Source: Pseudomonadota bacterium (lineage in GTDB: Bacteria; Pseudomonadota; Gammaproteobacteria; Burkholderiales; Burkholderiaceae_C). Taken from it: 37,923 nucleotides of DNA. Both the position numbers and the translations under genes were made by a program. The stretch lies in assembly GCA_020161215.1 (NCBI GenBank), contig JAIUOM010000029.1, positions 1 to 37,923 of the forward strand. Direction: 5' to 3'. Under the pieces are notes generated by a model that was not told the origin of the DNA, did not search any database, and saw only the letters and a program-made list of their open reading frames with translations. This document shows positions 32,992 through 37,923 of the stretch, piece by piece (position 1 is the stretch's first letter; each line of letters opens with the position of its first letter).

Positions 32992-33741
32992 CTAAACCGC
33001 GCTGCCTGGACGGCGCTTGGCGGCGGGTTTGGGTCCAGGCTTGGCCCGGGGCTTGGGCTGCAGGCGGGCGACCGACTTGGCCAGGGCCTGCCAGCCGGCT
33101 TCGTCCAGGCTGCCGGGCTCGCCGGCCACACCCATCTCGGCCAGCCAGTCCAGCAACTCGGCGCGGTCGGGAAAGTCGGGGTTGTTCCAGTCGTCCCGCA
33201 ACTGCTCGAAGCCGGGGACGCCGCCGCAGTCCTCGGGCGGGCAACCGCCGCCGGCGCCCGTCAGGCGCGGGCGGGGCTCGGCGTCGGGCTGGATCTGCGC
33301 CAAGGTGATGACGTGCTCCCAGTCGTCGCCAAAGTCGTACAGGTAGAGCAGCTTGTCCTTGGGCGCATGCAACAGGCCGTTCAGCGGTTGGCGCGCATCG
33401 TCGTTGGAGGGCTCGACGTCGAACAGGTCGCCGTCGCGTGCCGCCGCGGGCTCGAAACGCTGGCCGTTGGGCGCGCCCCAGTAACGCCCGGCGCGGCCGG
33501 GGCCGGGCACGGCAAAGCCGTACAGGTGCGCGTCGTGCCAGCCCATGGCGGCCTGGACGACGGCATGCAGCTTGCGCAAGGTGATGGCCGGATCGACCCA
33601 GACCTGGCGCCAGATCTTGGGCCGCGCGTCGCGCAGCTCGATGTGCAGCAGGTAGGCGACCGGGCTGCCGGGCGGCGCGGCGGCCGGGCGAGCGGAGGTG
33701 CCGCGGCGGGTGGCTTTGGTGGCAGGCTTGGCGGTGGTCAT
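32992..33741 (-). CDS. Plasmid pRiA4b ORF-3 family protein
   Basis: This 249-aa protein matches the pRiA4b ORF-3 family (PF07929). After a basic, low-complexity N-terminus come YLLHIELRDARPKIWRQVWV, TLRKLHAVVQAAMGW, LYLYDFGDDWEHVITL and GGCPPEDCGGVPGFEQL, all family hallmarks. The C-terminal tail is Lys/Pro/Arg-rich. The biochemical function of the family is unknown; it is common on plasmids and near mobile or defence genes. The ATG at 33741 is preferred to one at 33771 because it directly precedes the Ala/Thr/Lys-rich leader usual for the family; no clear Shine-Dalgarno decides it. It lies between repeats and is probably transcribed with the MmeI-like gene. Confidence 0.88.
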   Translation of the reverse strand: MTTAKPATKATRRGTSARPAAAPPGSPVAYLLHIELRDARPKIWRQVWVDPAITLRKLHAVVQAAMGWHDAHLYGFAVPGPGRAGRYWGAPNGQRFEPAAARDGDLFDVEPSNDDARQPLNGLLHAPKDKLLYLYDFGDDWEHVITLAQIQPDAEPRPRLTGAGGGCPPEDCGGVPGFEQLRDDWNNPDFPDRAELLDWLAEMGVAGEPGSLDEAGWQALAKSVARLQPKPRAKPGPKPAAKRRPGSAV

Positions 33742-33765
33742 GGGCGGAGGGTGCCGGCGTGTTGA

Positions 33766-33845
33766 AAGCAAGGCCTAAAGCTATTAATTAGATAGCTGTT
33801 CAGGCTGGTGGTTGTAGCCTCAACAGTCGATTTGATGCCTAAAAA
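33766..33845 (-). repeat. Family A repeat between the dehydrogenase and pRiA4b-like genes
   Basis: TTAATTAGATAGCTGTTCAG is followed by GCTGGTGGTTGTAGCCTC and TCGATTTGATG. The gap of 111 bp is otherwise featureless. Confidence 0.7.
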
Positions 33846-33852
33846 ATAGTCC

Positions 33853-34854
33853 TCAACCCTTGCCCAGCACCTCGGGGTTGATGGGTGTGAGTGGCTGGCC
33901 GGTGGTGAGGAAGCCGGCCAGGTTGTCGGCCGCCAGCCTGGCCATGGCCAGGCGGGTGGGCACGCTGGCGCTGGCGATGTGGGGGGTGAGCACGACGTTG
34001 CGGCAGGCCAGCAGGTCGGGGTGAACCTTCGGTTCGCCCTCGAACACGTCGAGCCCGGCGGCGGCAATACGGCCTTCGCTCAGGGCCCGGGCCAGCGCCA
34101 CGTCGTCGACGATGCCGCCGCGCGCGATGTTGGTGAGGGTGGCGGTGGGCTTCATCAGGGCCAGCTCGGCGGCGCCGATGGTGTGGTGGGATTCGGGCGT
34201 GTAGGGCACGACCAGCACCACGTGGTCGGCGCTTTGCAACAGCGCTTGCTTGCTGACGTAGGTGGCGCCGACGGCGGCTTCGTCCTCGGCGGGTAGGCGC
34301 GAACGGTTGTGGTAGATGACCTGCATGCCAAAGCCGTGCGTGCCGCGCCTGGCGATGCCCTGGCCGATGCGGCCCATGCCGATGATGCCCAGGGTGGTGC
34401 CGTGGATGTCGCTGCCGGCGAACAGGTCGTAGCGCCAGCGGTCCCATTGGCCGGCGCGCAGCCAATGCTCGCTTTCGGTGACGCGGCGGGCGGCGGCCAT
34501 CATCAGGGCGAAGCCGAAGTCGGCGGTGGTGTCCGTGAGCACGCCGGGCGCGTTGGTGGCCAGCACGCCGGCGGCGGTCATGGCGGGCACGTCGAAGTTG
34601 TTGTAGCCGACGGCCATGTTGGCGCAGATGCGCAGGTCGGGGCAGGCGGCGAGCAAGGCGGCGTCGACGCGCTCGCCGCCGGTGGTCAGCAGGCCCTGCT
34701 TGCCCTGCGCGCGGCGGATCAGCTCGTCGCGCGACCAGAGCTGGTCGTCGGGGTTGGCCTCGACGTCGACATGCTCGGCCAGTTGGTCGATCACCTCGGG
34801 AAAAATGGCGCGCGTCACGAGAACGCGGGGACGGGAAGCGGGGGCAGAAGTCAT
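33853..34854 (-). CDS. D-isomer-specific 2-hydroxyacid dehydrogenase (glyoxylate/hydroxypyruvate reductase-like)
   Basis: This 333-aa cytoplasmic oxidoreductase has the N-terminal catalytic part with LLTTGGERVDAALLAACP and NMAVGYNNFDVPAM, then the Rossmann part with the nucleotide-binding GMGRIGQGIA. The catalytic Arg, Glu and His are in NIARGGIVDD, LDVFEGEP and LTPHIASAS. The dinucleotide loop is followed by YHNRSRLPAE; the NRSR pattern suggests NADPH preference, as in GhrB/GyaR-type glyoxylate and 2-ketogluconate reductases. The exact substrate cannot be assigned. It is an ordinary metabolic gene between accessory genes, with no visible partner. The 79 bp to the RES gene hold no recognisable element. 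Confidence 0.9.
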   Translation of the reverse strand: MTSAPASRPRVLVTRAIFPEVIDQLAEHVDVEANPDDQLWSRDELIRRAQGKQGLLTTGGERVDAALLAACPDLRICANMAVGYNNFDVPAMTAAGVLATNAPGVLTDTTADFGFALMMAAARRVTESEHWLRAGQWDRWRYDLFAGSDIHGTTLGIIGMGRIGQGIARRGTHGFGMQVIYHNRSRLPAEDEAAVGATYVSKQALLQSADHVVLVVPYTPESHHTIGAAELALMKPTATLTNIARGGIVDDVALARALSEGRIAAAGLDVFEGEPKVHPDLLACRNVVLTPHIASASVPTRLAMARLAADNLAGFLTTGQPLTPINPEVLGKG

Positions 34855-34933
34855 TGGCCCATTCTAGGAGCGCACGGGGCAAAGATTGCAAGGTGCGCGC
34901 GGCATGAAAATCACCGCTCGCGCGGCGCCAAGG

Positions 34934-35437
34934 TCACTGCGCGCGCGCCGCGCGCGGGTCGTACGTCCAGCGCCGCAGCTTGGTGGCGGCGATACGTCCG
35001 GCCTCGGGGTGGCGCGGGTTGATCAGCAGGTTGCTTTCCTCGGGCACGATGACCGAGGGCACCTCGGCCAGGCAGTTGGCGCCTGCGTGCGCCCAAGCCG
35101 TGCCCCAGGCGATGCTGACGCGCCCGGGCGGCAGCGCGTCCCAGCCGACCTGGGTGAGGGCGTCGAACACGGCGCGCGCGGTCCACAGCTCGGTGGGCAC
35201 ATCAAGCCGCACCAGGTAGCGGTTCAGCGGCAGCGCCAGCCCACCGCCCAGGTGCACCACGGTTTCCAGGCAGGCCAGCGCGCGCGACCCGCTGGCGTAG
35301 AGCAGCGGCGTGCCGCGTGCATTCCAGCGCCCCCCGCTCAATTGGGCGCCCTTGCCACTCAGGTCGTCGGCGGTGTAGTCGGGGGTATCGGTGGCGATGC
35401 GCCAGAAGCTGACGAAAGCGCCGCCAGGCTCAGGCAT
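34934..35437 (-). CDS. RES domain toxin
   Basis: This 167-aa protein has the RES-domain signatures: an early Arg in FWRIATD, then GKGAQLSGGRWNARGTPLLY, ASGSRALACLETVVHLGG, and a late Ser-containing WGTAWAHAGANCLAEVPSV, with INPRHPEA near the end. RES toxins characterised elsewhere deplete NAD+, either by phosphorolysis or hydrolysis, and have an ADP-ribosyltransferase-like fold. The start overlaps the antitoxin stop by eight bases (35430-35437), so the two are translated together in the usual antitoxin-first order. Length and motifs are normal, and nothing suggests inactivation. Confidence 0.92.
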   Translation of the reverse strand: MPEPGGAFVSFWRIATDTPDYTADDLSGKGAQLSGGRWNARGTPLLYASGSRALACLETVVHLGGGLALPLNRYLVRLDVPTELWTARAVFDALTQVGWDALPPGRVSIAWGTAWAHAGANCLAEVPSVIVPEESNLLINPRHPEAGRIAATKLRRWTYDPRAARAQ

Positions 35438-35933
35438 AGACGCCGGATTTCATTTGCAGCAGCAAGGTGCCCAGGGCTTCGCGGCCGTCGGCGGTGTCGA
35501 GCAACTCTTGCGGGCGCAGGCCGCCCAGCGCGGCCACGGGCTCGGCCATCCAGCCGGCGAACCAGCGCGCGGCGTCGAAATCGGGCGCCGGATCGCCCGA
35601 TTCGCGCACCATGGCATCGACCTGCCCGATCAGGCGCGACAGGCCGACCAGCTTCTCGCTTTCGTCGGACGACAGGGCGCGGCGGGCGGCGATCTTGCGC
35701 TCCACCGTGGAGCGGGCCAGGCCGGTGACGCGCATGAACTGCTCGCGCGACAGGCCCATGGCGACGCTCATGTCCTGCACGGTGCGCGCCGGCATGCCCT
35801 GCTTGACCAGGTGCACGCGCTCCAGCGGCGACAGGTGGAAAGCCCCGCCACGCGCCGGCACGGGCGCGCGCAACGCATAGACCGCCAGGCGATCCTGTGC
35901 GGCGGGCGGGGCATGGGCGGCGGCAAGGTTCAC
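35430..35933 (-). CDS. Xre/MbcA/ParS-type antitoxin
   Basis: This 167-aa protein has a helix-turn-helix in the middle (PARTVQDMSVAMGLSREQF, then VTGLARSTVERKI) and the C-terminal toxin-binding MbcA/ParS domain (WFAGWMAEPVAALGGLRPQE, then GREALGTLLLQM). It neutralises the RES toxin by binding it and probably represses the operon. The start is GTG at 35933 with a GGAG Shine-Dalgarno eight bases upstream; the ATG nearby is out of frame. A long dyad overlapping the promoter immediately upstream is its probable operator. Confidence 0.92.
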   Translation of the reverse strand: MNLAAAHAPPAAQDRLAVYALRAPVPARGGAFHLSPLERVHLVKQGMPARTVQDMSVAMGLSREQFMRVTGLARSTVERKIAARRALSSDESEKLVGLSRLIGQVDAMVRESGDPAPDFDAARWFAGWMAEPVAALGGLRPQELLDTADGREALGTLLLQMKSGVYA

Positions 35934-35935
35934 GG

Positions 35936-35985
35936 CATCATCTCCAATCGAGACAAAATATATACCCGATTGAGATGATGCGCAA
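35936..35985 (-). promoter_or_regulatory. Promoter and operator dyad of the RES/Xre operon
   Basis: On the minus strand, TTGCGC (35980-35985) and TATATT (35957-35962) are separated by 17 bases, a good sigma-70 promoter. It is overlapped by an inverted repeat: CATCATCTCCAATCG (35936-35950) and CGATTGAGATGATG (35967-35980) are complementary apart from one extra base. This is the expected target of the Xre antitoxin and implies autoregulation. Confidence 0.8.
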
Positions 35986-35998
35986 GCCGCGCCGGCGC

Positions 35999-37444
35999 TT
36001 ACCGGAAGAACAGGAAGGTGACGATCAGGAACAGCGGCACCAGGATGCCGAAGCTCCAGGCCATGTAGCCGAAGAAGCTGGGCATCTTCACGCCGCGGTC
36101 CTCGGCGATGGCCTTGACCATCAGGTTGGGGGCGTTGCCGATGTAGGTGTTGGCGCCCATGAAGACGGCGCCGGCGCTGATGGCCGCCAGGGTGGTGGCC
36201 AGCGGCCCCATCAGCTGCACCGGATCGCCCCCGGCGGTGTTGAAGAACACCAGGTAGGTGGGCGCGTTGTCCAGAAAGGACGACAGCAGGCCGGTGGCCC
36301 AGAAGTACATGGCCGGGTTGTGCGAGCCATCGGCGTTGGTGACGGCGCGCACCACGGCGCCGAACGGGCCGTTGACGCCGGCCTGCAGCATGGCGATGAC
36401 GGGGATGATGGTCAGGAAGATGCCGGCGAACAGCTTGGCCACTTCCTGCATCGGGCCCCAGCTGAACTGGTTGTTCTGGTGCACGCGCTTGGGCGTGACG
36501 ATCAGGGACACCACGGTGACCGCCAACAGGCCGACATCGCGCACCAAGCCTTGCAGGGTGACGTGGGTGCCCAGGATGTCGTACACCACGCCGGACTTCC
36601 AGATCCCGCTCATCAGCACCAGGCCGACCACCACGGCCAGCAGCACGAAGTTGACGTTGCCGTCGAAGCCGAAGCGGTGGTTGTCCGGGGTGGGGTCGAC
36701 CGGGGTGACGCCCTCCTTGCGGTACAGGTAGTTGTCGAGCAGGTAAAACAGCACCAGCAGCACGACCATCAAAAATACCGTGTCATGCAGGATGTGCCCG
36801 ACGGTCCAGAAGAAGGTCACGCCCTTCAGAAAACCCAGGAACAGCGGCGGATCGCCCAACGGCGTGAGCGAGCCGCCGATGTTGCTGACGATGAAGATGA
36901 AGAAGATGACCACGTGCGCGTTGTGGCGCCGGTTGTCGTTGGCGCGCAGCAGCGGGCGGATCAGCAGCATCGAGGCCCCGGTGGTGCCCATGAAGCTGGC
37001 CAGCAGCCCGCCGACCAGCAGGATGCCGGTGTTCAGCGCCGGCGTGCCGTGCAGGTTGCCGCGGATGTAGATGCCGCCCGAGACCGTGAACAGCGCCGTC
37101 AGCAGCAGGATGAAGGGCACGTACTCGGCCAGCAGCGCGTGCACCAGGCCGGCGGCCGCCATGCCGGGACCGAACACGGCGGCAAACGGCACCAGGAACA
37201 GCAGCGCCCAAGCCGCCGCGATCTTGCCAAAGTGGTGGTGCCAAAAGCCGGGGCCGACCAGTGGCCAGATGGCGATGGACAGCAGGATGCCGATGAAGGG
37301 CACGGCCCACAGCACCGACAGCTGGCCGCCGTCCAGCGTGGCCGCCTGGGCCGGCGCGCCCAAGGCCAGCAACAGCAACGGCAAGGCGCCGGGGCGAAGC
37401 AGGCGATGGAGAAAGGCGGTGGGCGGGAAGGCGGTCAGGTGCAT
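35999..37444 (-). CDS. Sodium:proton antiporter-like membrane protein (ion transporter superfamily)
   Basis: This 481-aa polytopic protein has about 12 helices, an apparent N-terminal signal-like helix (LPLLLLALGAPAQAA) and two inverted-repeat hallmarks of the ion transporter superfamily: FIVSNIGGSLTPLGDPPLFL in the middle and SSFLDNAPTYLVFFN with MGANTYIGNAPNLMVKAIA near the end. These SNxGG...GDP and D-N-A-P-T motifs are shared with NhaD and related antiporters and with Burkholderiales proteins annotated as sodium:proton antiporters. The start is uncertain: the ATG at 37444 lacks a clear Shine-Dalgarno, and a TTG at 37459 is in frame. The transported ion is inferred from the family. Confidence 0.82.
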   Translation of the reverse strand: MHLTAFPPTAFLHRLLRPGALPLLLLALGAPAQAATLDGGQLSVLWAVPFIGILLSIAIWPLVGPGFWHHHFGKIAAAWALLFLVPFAAVFGPGMAAAGLVHALLAEYVPFILLLTALFTVSGGIYIRGNLHGTPALNTGILLVGGLLASFMGTTGASMLLIRPLLRANDNRRHNAHVVIFFIFIVSNIGGSLTPLGDPPLFLGFLKGVTFFWTVGHILHDTVFLMVVLLVLFYLLDNYLYRKEGVTPVDPTPDNHRFGFDGNVNFVLLAVVVGLVLMSGIWKSGVVYDILGTHVTLQGLVRDVGLLAVTVVSLIVTPKRVHQNNQFSWGPMQEVAKLFAGIFLTIIPVIAMLQAGVNGPFGAVVRAVTNADGSHNPAMYFWATGLLSSFLDNAPTYLVFFNTAGGDPVQLMGPLATTLAAISAGAVFMGANTYIGNAPNLMVKAIAEDRGVKMPSFFGYMAWSFGILVPLFLIVTFLFFR

Positions 37445-37474
37445 GGCGATGGAACGCAAAAGAGTGCGCGAAGC

Positions 37475-37514
37475 AGGAAAAGGCCGCCGGGCACCAACTG
37501 CAAAAGCCCGGCGG
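37475..37514 (-). terminator. Intrinsic terminator downstream of pncB
   Basis: Perfect 9-bp arms CCGCCGGGC (37484-37492) and GCCCGGCGG (37506-37514) enclose a 13-base loop. On the minus strand they are followed by CCTTTTCC. The position, 27 bp after the pncB stop and before the antiporter gene, fits a terminator that separates the two genes. Confidence 0.65.
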
Positions 37515-37540
37515 AGAATGGACGAACAGTATCGGGGTTT

Positions 37541-37923
37541 TTAGCGCGGCGCCGGCACGGGCAGGCCGAACACCTGGCGCAGGTAGCTCAGATACCCCTC
37601 GTCCTCGACCATGGTCTTGCCGGGGGTGTCGGAAATCTTGGCCACCGGCTGGCCGTTGCAGGCCACCATCTTGAGCACGATCTGCAAGGCCTCGGGGCCC
37701 AGGTCGTTGGTCAGGTTGGTGCCGACGCCAAAAGCCAGCTGCGCGCGGCCGTGAAAGCGCTGGAACAGCTCGATGCAGCGCGGAATGGTCAACCCGTCGC
37801 TGAAGATCAGCACCTTGCTGCGCGGGTCGCAGCGGTTGGCTTGGTAGTGCTCGATCATGCGTTCGCCCCAGACAAAGGGGTCGCCCGAATCGTGGCGCGC
37901 GCCATCGAACAGCTTGCAGAAAT
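37541..37923 (-). CDS. pncB: Nicotinate phosphoribosyltransferase, C-terminal part (partial at window edge)
   Basis: The open frame enters from the right edge and ends at 37541, giving about 127 residues. It contains [49 protein letters not shown] and [12 protein letters not shown], all hallmarks of PncB, which makes nicotinate mononucleotide from nicotinate and PRPP in NAD salvage. The visible part appears intact. The 5' portion lies outside the window. It would compete with the NicA/NicB-like hydroxylase at the other end of the window for nicotinate. Confidence 0.95.
   Translation of the reverse strand, partial: FCKLFDGARHDSGDPFVWGERMIEHYQANRCDPRSKVLIFSDGLTIPRCIELFQRFHGRAQLAFGVGTNLTNDLGPEALQIVLKMVACNGQPVAKISDTPGKTMVEDEGYLSYLRQVFGLPVPAPR

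Noticed and set aside
1-37923. CRISPR arrays, tRNA or rRNA genes, insertion sequences
   Set aside because: No regularly spaced direct repeats, cloverleaf-like sequences or transposase-like frames were recognised; the repeats present are dispersed, not arrayed.

Overview
The window is a roughly 68-70% G+C, gene-dense bacterial segment. Protein families, codon use and the dispersed repeats point to a betaproteobacterium of the order Burkholderiales, most likely family Comamonadaceae. This is judged from pattern recognition, not a database search. No rRNA, tRNA, CRISPR array, integrase or insertion sequence was seen.

Layout. (1) 1-7.1 kb, plus strand: the tail of a probable permease gene, two branched-chain-amino-acid-type ABC ATPases (livG/livF-like), an exported nicotinamidase, a NicA-like [2Fe-2S] protein, a DUF1272 zinc-ribbon protein and a large NicB-like molybdenum hydroxylase fused to a tri-haem cytochrome c. 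Together they suggest uptake and ring hydroxylation of nicotinate or a related N-heteroaromatic. (2) 7.2-9.9 kb, minus strand: a split circularly permuted ATP-grasp plus alpha-E pair. (3) 10.1-12.9 kb, plus strand: a CesT-type secretion chaperone and a 768-aa candidate type III effector with a DUF3626-like, ADP-ribosyltransferase-like C-terminus. (4) 13.0-15.4 kb, minus strand: the ComEC/Rec2 DNA-uptake channel. (5) 15.6-23.9 kb, plus strand: a second amidoligase set made of transglutaminase-DUF2126, a fused ATP-grasp-alpha-E protein, a stand-alone transglutaminase and a RidA protein, interrupted by 725 bp of repeats. (6) 23.9-26.7 kb, minus strand: an MFS transporter and RmuC. (7) 26.9-36 kb, minus strand: an accessory, defence-flavoured stretch with a YjjJ/HipA-like kinase, an MmeI-like restriction-modification enzyme whose last codon overlaps the start of an exported zinc-hydrolase-like protein, a pRiA4b ORF-3 protein, a 2-hydroxyacid dehydrogenase and a RES/Xre toxin-antitoxin operon. 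(8) 36-37.9 kb, minus strand: a sodium:proton antiporter-like protein and the 3' part of pncB.

Two families of dispersed repeats run through the window. Family A is about 40-75 bp with a core resembling CCGGCG...ATAAATC...AGCTATCAATTCAGGAG; about twelve full or partial copies are seen. Family B is a G+C-rich hairpin element of about 100-125 bp; six copies are seen. Most copies are intergenic, but five lie in frame inside genes (NicA-like, NicB-like, ComEC, DUF2126 and MmeI-like proteins), always in a place that looks like a linker or loop. One copy supplies the ribosome-binding site of rmuC.

The most promising unexplained biology is, in order: the orphan chaperone-effector pair, the in-frame repeat insertions, the duplicated peptide-ligase/transglutaminase sets, and the translational coupling of a restriction enzyme to an exported zinc hydrolase.
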